NCBI RefSeq assembly: GCF_029761915.1
Contig: NZ_CP121695.1
Location: forward strand, 3,687,501-3,751,500
Direction of reading: 5' to 3'
Length of the DNA stretch: 64,000 nt
Source: Bradyrhizobium sp. CB1650
Lineage (GTDB): Bacteria; Pseudomonadota; Alphaproteobacteria; Rhizobiales; Xanthobacteraceae
Both the position numbers and the translations under genes were made by a program. Shown here piece after piece: positions 16,577-26,428 of this stretch. Within the stretch, counting starts at the first letter, position 1. Each line of letters opens with the position of its first letter. A model generated the notes under the pieces. The model was not told the DNA's origin. It did no database searches and worked only from the letters and a program-made list of their open reading frames with translations.

Positions 16577-17434
16577 ATGCCCGACTATCCTAAGCCGCCG
16601 TACCCCAGCCAGAGCCAACCGATGCCCGGTTCGACCGCTAAGATGGAGCCGCGCCCGGATCACGGCGAGAACAGCTACAGCGGCTCGGGCCGTCTGCGGG
16701 GCAAGCGGGCCATCATCACGGGCGGTGACAGCGGAATTGGAAGAGCCGTCGCCATCGCCTTCGCTCGCGAGGGCGCTGACATCCTGATCGCCTACCTCGA
16801 AGAGCATGAAGACGCCAAGGAAGTGGCGGCCCTCGTCGAAGCGGAGGGGCGCAAGGTCGGGCTTGTCGCGGGCGACCTAAGGTCGGCGGACCATTGCAGG
16901 AAAATCGTAGACCAAGCGGTCAGCGATCTCGGCGGTGTCGACATCCTCGTCAACAACGCCGCGCATCAGGCGACGTTCAAGGACCTTGCGAACATCAGCG
17001 ACGAGGAATGGCGGATGACGTTCGATGTGAACATCCACGCCATGTTCTTCCTGGCGAAAGCTGCCGTGCCCCACATGCGGCATGGCGGGGCCATTATCAA
17101 CACTGCATCCGTGAACTCGGACATGCCGAACCCCACCCTATTGGCCTACGCGACGACCAAGGGTGCCATCCAGAACTTCACCGGCGGCTTGGCACAGATG
17201 CTCGCGGAGAAGGGCATTCGCGTGAATGCGGTAGCGCCTGGGCCGATCTGGACGCCGCTTATTCCCTCGACCATGCCGGAAGAAACCGTGAAGAACTTCG
17301 GCAAGCAGGTTCCGATGAAGCGCGCCGGGCAGCCGGCGGAGCTGGCGACGGCCTATGTCATGCTCGCCGATCCGCTGTCGAGCTTCACTTCCGGAACGAC
17401 GGTCGCGGTAACCGGGGGAAAACCGTTCATCTGA
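16577..17434 (+). CDS. SDR family oxidoreductase (general stress type)
   Basis: The protein has 285 residues. A Pro-rich N-terminal arm (MPDYPKPPYPSQSQPMPGST) precedes the Rossmann core with TGGDSGIGRAVAIAFAREGA, NNAAHQ, ASVNSD and YATTK (catalytic Tyr and Lys). This arrangement matches the YhdG/GSP39-like stress dehydrogenases. ATG 16577 fits the family N-terminus. An in-frame codon at 16448 is upstream of the EcfG-like promoter and is rejected. General-stress induction is inferred. Confidence 0.9.
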   Translation: MPDYPKPPYPSQSQPMPGSTAKMEPRPDHGENSYSGSGRLRGKRAIITGGDSGIGRAVAIAFAREGADILIAYLEEHEDAKEVAALVEAEGRKVGLVAGDLRSADHCRKIVDQAVSDLGGVDILVNNAAHQATFKDLANISDEEWRMTFDVNIHAMFFLAKAAVPHMRHGGAIINTASVNSDMPNPTLLAYATTKGAIQNFTGGLAQMLAEKGIRVNAVAPGPIWTPLIPSTMPEETVKNFGKQVPMKRAGQPAELATAYVMLADPLSSFTSGTTVAVTGGKPFI

Positions 17435-17443
17435 TGGCGGGCC

Positions 17444-17807
17444 TCAAGCATCTGGCGGGCGGTCTCGAGCAGTAGCGCGAGCGCCGGCGCCCGCGTCGTC
17501 GGAAGCTCGAACGCGAGAACCTCGAGCAGGGCGTGGCAGTCGTCGACCGCCCGCTGGGCCTGGTGGAAGAAGCCGGCGCCGTTCAGCAGATATCGAGTTG
17601 CGCGCCCGCCGGTTCGTCGGGGATGCCGGTGAGAGCGGTAACCTCCGCGGAAATCGACGCACTCGGTTCGTTGAAGGCGGAGAAGATGTCTTTGACGCCG
17701 ACGATGCGGCCATCGACCGAGTAGTCGAATTTGACCATCCCCAGTTCGATGATCTCCTCTCTGGCGTGGTCGAGGCCGGTGGTCTCAGTGTCCAACAGGA
17801 TTCCAGT
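17444..17807 (-). pseudogene. Remnant of a DnaQ-like 3'-5' exonuclease
   Basis: One frame (17807 to about 17583) has the exonuclease I motif GILLDTETTGLDHAREEI and MVKFDYSVDGRIVG, then ALTGIPDE. Another frame downstream (17580 to 17450) encodes GAGFFHQAQRAVDDCHALLE, VLAFELPTTRAPALALLLET, which is the Exo III end of the same family. About 60 residues between them and the C-terminal part are missing. The gene is broken by internal deletion and truncated against the SDR gene. Confidence 0.7.
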
Positions 17808-17849
17808 CCTGCAATCCTGCCCGATGGTCGGTTGAGTACGCGGGGCGCG

Positions 17850-18282
17850 GCATCAGGCCCCGCAGCACCTCGGTAGTCGGCCGTCCGGCTCAGGCTTCGG
17901 CCATGGTCGCCAGATGCGATGTGTCCTGAAACATCACTTCTCGAAAAGGTTGCGGAGGCCGGGTCCGCGTCGTTAGCGTGTCAACAAATGTTGCCGCAGC
18001 GGCGAATAAGACCCACTGTGAACCTTCCCGAACGCCCCTGGTCGCGCGATCACCCCCAAGTTCAAGCAAAACGAGGTGAGCCGGCGGCCTTCTCTCCGGA
18101 TCATAAAGTATGCCGTGGCCGGGCCCGGGCACACGCCCAGCCCTCCAGATCACCTTCGCGGTCCCCGACGGCTCCCCTGCTGCGGCTGAAAGCCGGCGCC
18201 CCGGCCGTCGATGATTTTGATCATGGTACTGAGCTTGCGCCTCGCCCGAGCAGTCGGCGAGCGAGATCGTTCGCTCACGCCG
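17850..18282. other. Interval with no supported gene
   Basis: About 430 bases between the exonuclease remnant and the exported protein gene. A minus-strand frame ending FREVMFQDTSHLATMAEA at 17890 looks vaguely protein-like but has no credible start. I call nothing here. Confidence 0.4.
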
Positions 18283-18624
18283 TCAAGAGCTGAACGACGG
18301 TGCCGTGAACTCGCGTGGCGCCGGCGCGAGCCAATGCGGCATTTGCGGCGGCGTCAGCGTATCGACCTTCGGGGTGTTCACGCCCGAATTCCACGTAATC
18401 CATGGCATCGACTCGAGATGGGGAATCGGCGGGAGCGCGATCTTCTCTTCGAAGGCGTCAGCCGAACCAGGTTTGCCCGGCATACGATCCGTTCCCCAGG
18501 CCGCCAGCGACGGCAGCATGAGTAGCGCAGCAATGGACGCCGTAAGTATCCGCCGCGCCAGGCGTTGCGCGGGGACCATCTGGGATTTCTCCGCCCGAGC
18601 GGAGATGGTGTGATCGGCGATCAT
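18283..18624 (-). CDS. Exported or membrane-anchored hypothetical protein
   Basis: The protein has 113 residues. A hydrophobic segment (ILTASIAALLMLPSLAAW, residues about 26-43) after a basic stretch (QRLARR) forms a signal peptide or anchor. The mature part is Pro-rich and Trp-containing (LPPIPHLESMPWITWNSG). ATG 18624 follows AGGAGA. It starts one base downstream of the 39-residue membrane peptide stop, so the two form an operon. Function unknown. Confidence 0.65.
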   Translation of the reverse strand: MIADHTISARAEKSQMVPAQRLARRILTASIAALLMLPSLAAWGTDRMPGKPGSADAFEEKIALPPIPHLESMPWITWNSGVNTPKVDTLTPPQMPHWLAPAPREFTAPSFSS

Positions 18625-18625
18625 C

Positions 18626-18745
18626 TCATTCTCCTATCGTTCGAAAAAGACTGATCCAGGCGAGCGTGGTGCAGCTCAGGGTGAACATCAGCCAGTGCAC
18701 GGCGGCCCCTCCATTCCTACGCAGCCTTCGAAGATTCCTGCTCAT
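18626..18745 (-). CDS. 39-residue membrane peptide
   Basis: MSRNLRRLRRNGGAAVHWLM continues FTLSCTTLAWISLFRTIGE: basic N-terminus and a single membrane helix. AGGAG lies 7 bases before the ATG. Its stop (18626) is one base before the next ATG (18624), so translation is probably coupled. No family is recognised. Confidence 0.6.
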   Translation of the reverse strand: MSRNLRRLRRNGGAAVHWLMFTLSCTTLAWISLFRTIGE

Positions 18746-18814
18746 CTGAAAGCTCCTATTGTCGATGTGTCCTTTCCTGGTTCGAGGGATAGGTCCGCTG
18801 GCTTGTCCGCCGAG

Positions 18815-20467
<1,653 letters not shown>

Positions 20468-20475
20468 TCAGCGCT

Positions 20476-20790
20476 TCAAGCGGCTTTCTTCGTCGCGGAG
20501 GTCTTCTCGACCACACCCAGGAGGTCGCTCTCTTTCATGATGAGAAGTTCTTTGCCGTCGATCTTGACCTCCGTACCGGACCATTTGCCGAACAGGACCC
20601 GATCGCCAGGCTTCACGTCGAGCGGCACCAATTGGCCCTGTTCGTTGCGGCCGCCCGGACCGGCGGTGATCACCTCGCCCTCTTGGGGCTTTTCCTTCGC
20701 GGTGTCCGGAATGATGATGCCGCCGGCAGTCCTCTCCTCGGCATCGATGCGTCGCACCAGCACGCGATCGTGCAATGGACGGAAATGCAT
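20476..20790 (-). CDS. groES: Co-chaperonin GroES
   Basis: The 104-residue lid of Gro[42 protein letters not shown] (mobile loop), [20 protein letters not shown] match the family, with a short extra C-terminus ([10 protein letters not shown]). I place the start at ATG 20790 because GGGAGG lies 6 bases before it; the in-frame ATG at 20796 would overlap that site. Confidence 0.96.
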   Translation of the reverse strand: MHFRPLHDRVLVRRIDAEERTAGGIIIPDTAKEKPQEGEVITAGPGGRNEQGQLVPLDVKPGDRVLFGKWSGTEVKIDGKELLIMKESDLLGVVEKTSATKKAA

Positions 20791-20858
20791 GCACATCCTC
20801 CCTGCAATTCAGCGATGTCATCAGAACCGGGGCCGTAACCGGCCCTCCGGCAAAATCG

Positions 20859-20886
20859 ACTTAGGCGAAGCAAAGCTGACGTCAAG
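20859..20886 (-). promoter_or_regulatory. Possible RpoH promoter for groESL
   Basis: Minus strand: CTTGAC (20886-20881), 15 bases, CCTAAGT (20865-20859). This resembles alphaproteobacterial RpoH promoters (CTTGAC then CCTATNT). No CIRCE inverted repeat is seen upstream of groES. Confidence 0.45.
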
Positions 20887-21030
20887 AGGAGTCACGTAAA
20901 TTTTTCGAACCGCGGGCAGACGTTTCCGCGATGACATTGTCGCGCCACCGCCAGCCGTCACGTGGGTGATCTCAACGGCGCGCGGCTCCTCTCGCCGACT
21001 TTCCGCAGTGCCGCAGGTCGTGCCTTCAAT

Positions 21031-22149
21031 TTATGTGGCCGTGGGCGGCGCTTCTGGGGCCCTGTCCGTGGAGGGTGCTCGAACGCGCAGCGAGTGCCGA
21101 TCGCGGGAGCTGGGTGTCGGAAGCCTGCGAAGCATCCTCTGGTAGATCCGGCCGTACTCCGCCGCCATGCGGGCGGAGGAGAAACGTTCCTCGCACCGGG
21201 CACGGACGCCCTTGCGGTCGAGCTTCAGCAGCCCGGGAATGGCCCGTACTGCCTCATCGACGTCGGACACGATGCGTCCAGTCAATCCGTCCTCGACGAT
21301 CTCCGGGACCGACCCGCAACGGAAGGCGAGCACCGGCGTGCCGAAAGCCATGGCTTCAATCATGACCAAGCCGAAAGGCTCCGGCCAGTCGATTGGGAAG
21401 AGGAGCGCCGCCGCTTCGCCGAGAAATTCGCTCTTGGCGCTCTCATTGATCTCGCCGATGAACTCAATTCCCGGCTCGTTCAGCATCGGGGCGATGACAC
21501 AGCGGAAATAGGCATCGTCGGCCTTGTCGACCTTGGCAGCTATCTTGAGCGGAAGTCCGGCCGCCCGCGCAATTGCGATAGCGCGGTCGGGACGTTTCTC
21601 CGGTGAGATCCGGCCGAGAAACGCCAGATAGCCGCCTTTCGGATTGTAGCTCGGAATGTGCAGATCGAGCGGAAGGCCATGATAGACCGTCGCCACGAAG
21701 TTCGCGCCTGGAAGCGGCGACCGTTGCGCATTCGAAATCGAAACCAGCGGCATGTCCGCAAACCGGCGGTAGAACGGCATATGATCCGGAAGATCCTGCC
21801 TGCCGTGCAGCGTGGTCAGCGTCCGCACGCGCTCGGATGGGAACAGTGGAACATGCAGATAGTCTGTGTGGAAGTGGAGAATGTCGAACTCGTCGGCGCG
21901 CTCGCGCACCTTGTCGAGCATGATCATTTGGTGGGGGAGAGCGTCGCGGACGTTGGGGTCGAGGCGCAGCGCGCGAGGTGCGCAGGGGACGAGTTCGGCG
22001 GAGGTGATGGAATCCCCGCTCGCGAACAGCGTCACCTGGTGGCCTTGTCGGATCAGCTCCTCCGTCAGCCAGGAAACGACCCGCTCCGTTCCCCCATAGA
22101 GCCGGGGCGGGACGCTCTCGAATAGCGGGGCAATCTGTGCAATCCTCAT
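21031..22149 (-). CDS. GT4-type glycosyltransferase
   Basis: The protein has 372 residues with a GT-B fold. The N-terminus MRIAQIAPLFESVPPRLYGG TERVV is the donor/acceptor glycine region. The C-terminal domain has GYLAFLGRISPEKRPDRAIA, then FPIDWPEPFGLVMIEAMAFG, the EPFGLVxxEA signature. It transfers a sugar from a nucleotide sugar; the acceptor is unknown. ATG 22149 overlaps the rpoH stop at 22146 by 4 bases (ATGA), so it is translated with the heat-shock sigma factor. A decayed homologue of the first 45 residues lies at 30684. Confidence 0.9.
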   Translation of the reverse strand: MRIAQIAPLFESVPPRLYGGTERVVSWLTEELIRQGHQVTLFASGDSITSAELVPCAPRALRLDPNVRDALPHQMIMLDKVRERADEFDILHFHTDYLHVPLFPSERVRTLTTLHGRQDLPDHMPFYRRFADMPLVSISNAQRSPLPGANFVATVYHGLPLDLHIPSYNPKGGYLAFLGRISPEKRPDRAIAIARAAGLPLKIAAKVDKADDAYFRCVIAPMLNEPGIEFIGEINESAKSEFLGEAAALLFPIDWPEPFGLVMIEAMAFGTPVLAFRCGSVPEIVEDGLTGRIVSDVDEAVRAIPGLLKLDRKGVRARCEERFSSARMAAEYGRIYQRMLRRLPTPSSRDRHSLRVRAPSTDRAPEAPPTAT

Positions 22150-23093
22150 TTCTGACTCTCCGCAATAGCCGCTGCGCCACGCGGGGGCCTCCATCCGCGG
22201 GGAAAGCTAGGAGGCAATCCATCCAAGCGAGCCCGGAGTGCGCCCCTCATCTTTTGTAATGCGCGAACCTCGATCTGGCGCACGCGCTCGCGTGACACGC
22301 CGAGAGTGGCGGAGAGCTCCTCCAAGGTCTTCGGCTGTTCGGCCAGGAATCGCGCGTCGACGATATGGCGCTCGCGCGGAGTCAGGAGAGCCAGCGCGTC
22401 ATGCAGCGCGCTCCTTGCCCGGTTGCGATCCTCCGCTTCCGATAGCAGCGTTTCCGGGTCTGGGACCGGGTCAATCAGCCAGTCCTGGATTTCCTCGGAC
22501 CCGTCCTCCGGAGTCATGCGCAGGTTGAGCGAAGTGTCACCCCGGATCCTCCCGTTCATCTCGACGACCTCGCGGGGAGCTACTTTCAGTTCGCCAGCGA
22601 TATATTCGGCCTGCTGCGGCGATAGATCGACGTCCTCGCTTGCAGAAATCCGGTTCTTGAGTTTGCGCAGATTGAAGAACAGCTTCTTCTGGGCTGCAGT
22701 GGTGCCTATTTTCACCAGCGACCAGGACCTGAGAATGTATTCGTGGACCGCCGCCTTGATCCACCACATCGCATAGGTCGCGAGCCGAACGCCTTTCTCG
22801 GGCTGGAAGCGCTTCACCGCCACCATTAAGCCGACATTCGCCTCCGAGATCAGGTCGGCGACGGGAAGGCCATAGCCGCGATACCGCAGCGCGAGCTTGG
22901 CGGCCAACCGGAGGTGACTTGTGACCAAGCGATAGGCCGCTTCGCGATCGCCGTGCTCGCGCCAGCGGCGGGCGTACATGGCCTCATCGGCCGCACTCAG
23001 CAGCGGAAACTTGCGAATGGTGGCGAGGTAGCGGGAGAGGCCGCCGTCCGAATGGATCGCGGGCAGATTCGATAAAACCGAAATGGTGCTCAT
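22146..23093 (-). CDS. rpoH: RNA polymerase heat-shock sigma factor RpoH
   Basis: The protein has 315 residues. Region 2 contains RLVTSHLRLAAKLALRYRGYGLP and MWWIKAAVHEYILRSWSLVK. The RpoH box QKKLFFNLRKLK follows. Region 4 ends SATLGVSRERVRQIEVRALQ, the -35-binding helix. These features separate it from RpoD. ATG 23093 has GAGGAGG upstream. It lies between groESL and two Hsp20 genes, its probable targets. A possible EcfG promoter (23191-23215) would link it to general stress, as known for RpoH2 in Sinorhizobium. Confidence 0.93.
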   Translation of the reverse strand: MSTISVLSNLPAIHSDGGLSRYLATIRKFPLLSAADEAMYARRWREHGDREAAYRLVTSHLRLAAKLALRYRGYGLPVADLISEANVGLMVAVKRFQPEKGVRLATYAMWWIKAAVHEYILRSWSLVKIGTTAAQKKLFFNLRKLKNRISASEDVDLSPQQAEYIAGELKVAPREVVEMNGRIRGDTSLNLRMTPEDGSEEIQDWLIDPVPDPETLLSEAEDRNRARSALHDALALLTPRERHIVDARFLAEQPKTLEELSATLGVSRERVRQIEVRALQKMRGALRARLDGLPPSFPRGWRPPRGAAAIAESQK

Positions 23094-23190
23094 ATCCAAT
23101 TCCTCCTCAGAGCGAAGTGGGTTCGAGCTACCGAGCATGGCTTGGGCCCGGAAACGGCGCCCAAGCGCGTCATGCCGGCGGCGTCCACAA

Positions 23191-23215
23191 AATGTCGAAG
23201 CCGGCGGTTTGTTCC
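23191..23215 (-). promoter_or_regulatory. Possible EcfG promoter upstream of rpoH
   Basis: Minus strand: GGAAC (23215-23211), 16 bases, CATT (23194-23191). The -10 has one mismatch to CGTT. It is about 100 bases before the rpoH ATG. Confidence 0.35.
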
Positions 23216-23472
23216 TTCGAGATTTTGAAAGCCAACCAACCAGATAGCGAGGAGCACGGGGCCCTGCCGACAGGGGCGTGGACGAAGCAACTATGCCCGC
23301 CCGGTATCGTGCGATGTTCGGCTCTTAAGAGGTGAGCTCGGACATGGCGGCTCGCGCGGGTTGTTGCGCAGCGCCAAACCTGACCACCCGCGGCCGGCGT
23401 TGATGCGATGCGCGCGGTCTCTCGAGGTCGGGCCGGACGGTGAAAAAATGCAATTCGTGCGCGGGTATGGCT

Positions 23473-23500
23473 CTTGAAACCAACCCGGACCCTTCTAGTT
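23473..23500 (+). promoter_or_regulatory. RpoH-type promoter for Hsp20 gene
   Basis: CTTGAA (23473-23478) is followed after about 14 bases by TTCTAGTT (23493-23500), close to the RpoH pattern. It precedes a leader of about 100 bases that contains the ROSE-like element. Confidence 0.5.
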
Positions 23501-23534
23501 TTTGTGGTGCCACATGTGTGGCGCCGGATGCCGT

Positions 23535-23608
23535 CAGGGTCCGGCCGAGATCGCCGGATATCCCGGCGTTGCCTCTATCCATGTTGCTCAAGGGAGGATG
23601 TGGTTATG
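23535..23608 (+). promoter_or_regulatory. ROSE-like RNA thermometer
   Basis: The leader holds a GC hairpin (CGCCGG 23552-23557 with CCGGCG 23563-23568) followed by a weak hairpin in which CCATGTTGCTC faces GGGAGGATGTGG across a short AAG-like loop, burying the ribosome site 23592-23597. The conserved TTGCT opposite the ribosome site is the hallmark of ROSE elements that control small heat-shock genes in Bradyrhizobium. Melting at high temperature would allow translation. Confidence 0.65.
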
Positions 23609-24058
23609 AGAAACTACGAAATGTCCCCGTTCTGGCGTTCGAGCGTCGGATTCGACCGCCTGTTCGACCTCGTCAACAACGCGACGAGCGACAGCGACAA
23701 TTATCCACTGTACGACATCGCACGTACCGGCGAAAACCAATACCAGATCACCCTGGCGCTGGCGGGCTTCAGCCCGAAAGAGATCACCATCACCGCCGAG
23801 CAATCGACGCTGACCGTCGAGGGCCGCGAACCCAATAAGGGTAATCGCGACTACCTGTACCAGGGAATCTCCCTGCAGCCGTTCAGGCGCGTTTTTAACC
23901 TGGCGGACTATGTCCAGGTCAAGGATGCGACGTTCGAAAACGGCATGCTGACGATCACTCTGGTTCGGGAACTGCCGGAGGCGATGAAACCGCGTCGCAT
24001 CGCGATCGGAACCGCCGGCAACGACAACCAGCAAATCGAGCAGAAGCAGACGGCCTGA
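23606..24058 (+). CDS. Small heat-shock protein, IbpA type (Hsp20)
   Basis: The 150-residue chaperone holds unfolding proteins. The N-terminal arm MRNYEMSPFWRSSVGFDRLF and alpha-crystallin domain (ENQYQITLALAGFSPKEITI ... TVEGREPNK) match class A rhizobial Hsp20, with the GISLQPFRRVFNLADYVQVK strand and a short tail lacking a clear IxI. ATG 23606 sits 9 bases after GGGAGG, inside the thermometer. A second Hsp20 of a different class follows 97 bases later. Confidence 0.93.
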   Translation: MRNYEMSPFWRSSVGFDRLFDLVNNATSDSDNYPLYDIARTGENQYQITLALAGFSPKEITITAEQSTLTVEGREPNKGNRDYLYQGISLQPFRRVFNLADYVQVKDATFENGMLTITLVRELPEAMKPRRIAIGTAGNDNQQIEQKQTA

Positions 24059-24155
24059 CGGGTCCGTTCGAAGCTGTCGAACCGCCTGTGCGCGGCTTGG
24101 CCGCGCGCGGCGGAGTTCTGTCCAGTGAACATGAAGAACAGAAAGGAGGATAACT

Positions 24156-24641
24156 ATGGCACTACGCGATCTCATCCCGCGGAATAACGGCTCTCGAGAG
24201 GTGGGCCTGCACCGCAATGAAGCCAATCCGTTTCTCGCCCTTCACCGCGAGATGAACCGACTGTTCGACGACGCTTTCCGCTCGTTCGATGTCGCACCGT
24301 TCAGCTCTCAGGCGATGGGGTGGCCGAACGTCGAAGTCAACGAGACCGGAAGCGAAGTCAAAGTCATCGCTGAACTTCCCGGTCTCGAAGAGAAGGATGT
24401 CAACCTCGAACTGAGGGACGGCCTGTTGACCATCAGCGGGGAGAAGAGGAGCGAGACCGAAGACAAGGAGCGCCGCTTTAGCGAGCGCTACTATGGGCGC
24501 TTCGAGCGTTCCGTCCCGGTCGACGATGTCGACCAGGACAAGGTCGAGGCGTCGTTCAAGAATGGCGTTCTCACCGTGACGCTGCCGAAGTTACCGACCT
24601 CGCAGCAGAAGGTGAAACAGATCGCCATCAACAGCAAGTAA
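24156..24641 (+). CDS. Small heat-shock protein, class C-like (Hsp20)
   Basis: The protein has 161 residues. The alpha-crystallin domain runs from about residue 50: WPNVEVNETGSEVKVIAELP, GLEEKDVNLELRDGLLTISG, then FERSVPVDDVDQDKVEASFK NGVLTVTLPK. It lacks a ROSE-like leader; instead an AAAGGAGG ribosome site is exposed after a weak TTCTGT/ACAGAA hairpin. It is probably cotranscribed with the first Hsp20. A GC hairpin follows its stop. Confidence 0.93.
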   Translation: MALRDLIPRNNGSREVGLHRNEANPFLALHREMNRLFDDAFRSFDVAPFSSQAMGWPNVEVNETGSEVKVIAELPGLEEKDVNLELRDGLLTISGEKRSETEDKERRFSERYYGRFERSVPVDDVDQDKVEASFKNGVLTVTLPKLPTSQQKVKQIAINSK

Positions 24642-24650
24642 CCGCGGCAC

Positions 24651-24676
24651 GGGCGGGAGCCCTCGGGCTTTCGCCC
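24651..24676 (+). terminator. Terminator-like hairpin after Hsp20
   Basis: GGGCG and AGCCC on the left pair with GGGCT and CGCCC on the right, with symmetric GG/TT bulges and a 2-base loop. No T-tract follows. Confidence 0.45.
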
Positions 24677-24767
24677 CCCGGTGGCGCCGACAGGTCAAGC
24701 GACCTCGAGGCGACGAATCTGTGGAAACAGAGTGAATGGAAAGGAGCCAATGTAGGGAGTTACAACC

Positions 24768-25130
24768 ATGAACGCCGTCTGGAAAAAGGACATGATCACG
24801 GATGTGGTCAACGTTGTGATCGGCCTGGCCTTGTTCGTGTCACCGTGGGCCTTCGGGTTCGCCGGTGAAAGTCCCACCAACTGGAATGCCTGGCTGAGCG
24901 GCATCCTGATCGCTGCGCTGGCCGTAGCAGCCCTGGCGATCTTCGCCGAATGGCCCGAGTGGATGGCACTTGCCGCCGGCGCTTGGGTCGCCGTGTCACC
25001 CTGGGTGCTGCTCTTCTCGGCCAAGGCAACGGTGACACCGCTCCACGTCATCGCCGGAATCCTGGTGGCGGCTGTTGCTGCTTTGCGCCTCTGGCACCTG
25101 CACCAGAGCCATCCGCGTGTGGCAGCCTGA
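24768..25130 (+). CDS. SPW-repeat inner-membrane protein
   Basis: The protein has 120 residues and four hydrophobic segments in two repeats. Each repeat ends in the SPW motif: FVSPWAFGFAGE and AVSPWVLLFSAK. SPW proteins are integral membrane proteins of unknown function. The start is ATG 24768. The stop overlaps the next ATG (TGATG at 25128-25132), so the following gene is translationally coupled. Confidence 0.85.
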   Translation: MNAVWKKDMITDVVNVVIGLALFVSPWAFGFAGESPTNWNAWLSGILIAALAVAALAIFAEWPEWMALAAGAWVAVSPWVLLFSAKATVTPLHVIAGILVAAVAALRLWHLHQSHPRVAA

Positions 25131-25522
25131 TGCTCAGCGAGGGGGAGGTTGCCGCCAGCCTCCCTTCGCATTTATCTGCGCGACTGCGCCATTTGCGGGC
25201 CAAGCTTGTTGCCCGCGAGATCAACGATGATGGTGCTGCAATGAAAGCGAACACGCCAAGGGCTTCTCAGTGGGCCGTTGCGCCAAGCAGAGAAGCCGTG
25301 CCGCTGACTTCGTGCATGTACACGCTTGATAAGAAGCGTCGCCGAGTCCTTGCGGGCCTTACCCCCGAGGAGACGGCTGAATTCGAACTGCTGGATGCTC
25401 AGTTTCCACTCGATGACAAGCCGGCTTGGCGGCCTTCCGATCTACCGCTCTCTCCAAAAGAGCAGCGGTGGCTGGAGCTATTCCGAAGAATGGAGGCCGC
25501 GCGGACGCAGACCGCTGCCTGA
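25130..25522 (+). CDS. Hypothetical protein downstream of SPW protein
   Basis: The protein has 130 residues if it starts at the overlapping ATG 25130; ATG 25241 or 25316 are alternatives giving 93 or 68 residues. The best conserved-looking part is the C-terminus: YTLDKKRRRVLAGLTPEETA EFELLD and WLELFRRMEAARTQTAA. It is soluble, charged and helical. No family recognised. Confidence 0.55.
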   Translation: MLSEGEVAASLPSHLSARLRHLRAKLVAREINDDGAAMKANTPRASQWAVAPSREAVPLTSCMYTLDKKRRRVLAGLTPEETAEFELLDAQFPLDDKPAWRPSDLPLSPKEQRWLELFRRMEAARTQTAA

Positions 25523-25867
25523 AGTCGATTGAGCGTGGTGAGCATGGATGGTTGGCCGACATTCGCGTCCTGCGCAAGAATGTGATCTTGGGGAAGGAGC
25601 CTGTTCGCCGGCATTCGCGAGAAAGGCCGCTCACCCGGCACAGTGAACGACGGTGTGCAGCGGCAACCAGGTCCGCAGATCCTCGCGCGAAAGGCGCCGC
25701 CCGGGACCTCGGGCGACGACGGCCGAGTGGATGATTTTTCTCTTCCGGAAGGATTGAGACGACCGCGCAAGGGACCGCTCAACAAACATACCGGCCGCAG
25801 GCCCAATCGGCGATCCGAACTTCGTCGATGAGCGCCGAAACATGGCGCTCGCGGGCTTCGGCACGCC
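25523..25867. other. Interval with no supported gene
   Basis: Several open frames on both strands lack ribosome sites and have shadow-like composition. One minus-strand frame ends RLSREDLRTWLPLHTVVHC near 25631, but no start or family can be assigned. Confidence 0.4.
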
Positions 25868-25978
25868 TTGGGCGAGGATGCGTCCGAGTATGCAGCGAGC
25901 TTCAACAAGCATGACGGCGCCGGCATCGCTGCGCTGTTCGCGACGGGCGGAGTTCATGTGAAGCCAGCGGGTCAGCGA
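25868..25978 (+). pseudogene. Fragment of an NTF2/SnoaL-like protein
   Basis: EYAASFNKHDGAGIAALFAT GGVHV resembles the first helix and strand of small NTF2-like stress proteins. After about 25975 the similarity ends and the frame becomes basic and shadow-like. Only about 35 residues of an expected 130 remain. Confidence 0.4.
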
Positions 25979-26110
25979 GGCGGTTGTCGAAAGTGGCAGG
26001 CGCCCGGCGAACCTTCGTGTCCGCAAATTATCGCAACGGCCGGTACTCGGGCGCCACATTCAAGATCGCATCCGCATTGCCGAATCGGTCTGGATTTGTC
26101 ACGCGAAATA

Positions 26111-26135
26111 GGAACAATCAGTGAACTTCACCGTT
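26111..26135 (+). promoter_or_regulatory. EcfG-type general stress promoter
   Basis: GGAAC (26111-26115), 16 bases, CGTT (26132-26135): exact consensus. It is 45 bases before the DUF3072 gene. The -10 lies inside a 24-base repeat copied immediately downstream. Confidence 0.75.
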
Positions 26136-26167
26136 CCTAGCGTCAGTGAGCTTCACCGTTCCTAGCG
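26119..26167 (+). repeat. Tandem 24-base repeat over an EcfG -10
   Basis: Two copies (26119-26142 and 26144-26167) differ at one base and share CTTCACCGTTCCTAGCG. Only the first has a GGAAC -35 at the proper distance. A related sequence, CGTTCCTAGCG, recurs at the 63547-63571 promoter. Confidence 0.7.
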
Positions 26168-26180
26168 CAAGGCAACGTCC

Positions 26181-26387
26181 ATGAGCACCAAGGAAACTGC
26201 TGCCAATATTAAGAAGGACCCGGACGATTGGGTGTCGGGGGACGAGCCGATGACTGACGCCCAGGCATCCTACTTGCAGACCCTGTCAGAACAAGCACAC
26301 CAGCCCTTCACGATCGGGAAGGACCTCACCAAGGCGGAGGCCTCCAAGCTCATTGAAGAAATGCGCAAGAGGGCTGGCGTTGAATAG
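26181..26387 (+). CDS. DUF3072 family protein
   Basis: The protein has 68 residues: KDPDDWVSGDEPMTDAQASY, LQTLSEQAHQPFTIGKDLTK, AEASKLIEEMRKRAG. This is the DUF3072 pattern, a small helical domain of unknown role. It is the first gene behind an exact EcfG promoter and is followed by the basic 100-residue gene at 26429. Confidence 0.82.
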   Translation: MSTKETAANIKKDPDDWVSGDEPMTDAQASYLQTLSEQAHQPFTIGKDLTKAEASKLIEEMRKRAGVE

Positions 26388-26428
26388 CAGCAGTAGGAGA
26401 AAAGGCGATTTTGTCAAAGGAGGCCGTG

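Noticed and set aside
20791..20960. CIRCE element upstream of groES
   Set aside because: No TTAGCACTC inverted repeat could be found; an RpoH-like promoter fits better.
25643..25831. Plus-strand frame VNDGVQRQPGPQILARKAPP
   Set aside because: No ribosome site, basic shadow-like composition and no known similarity.
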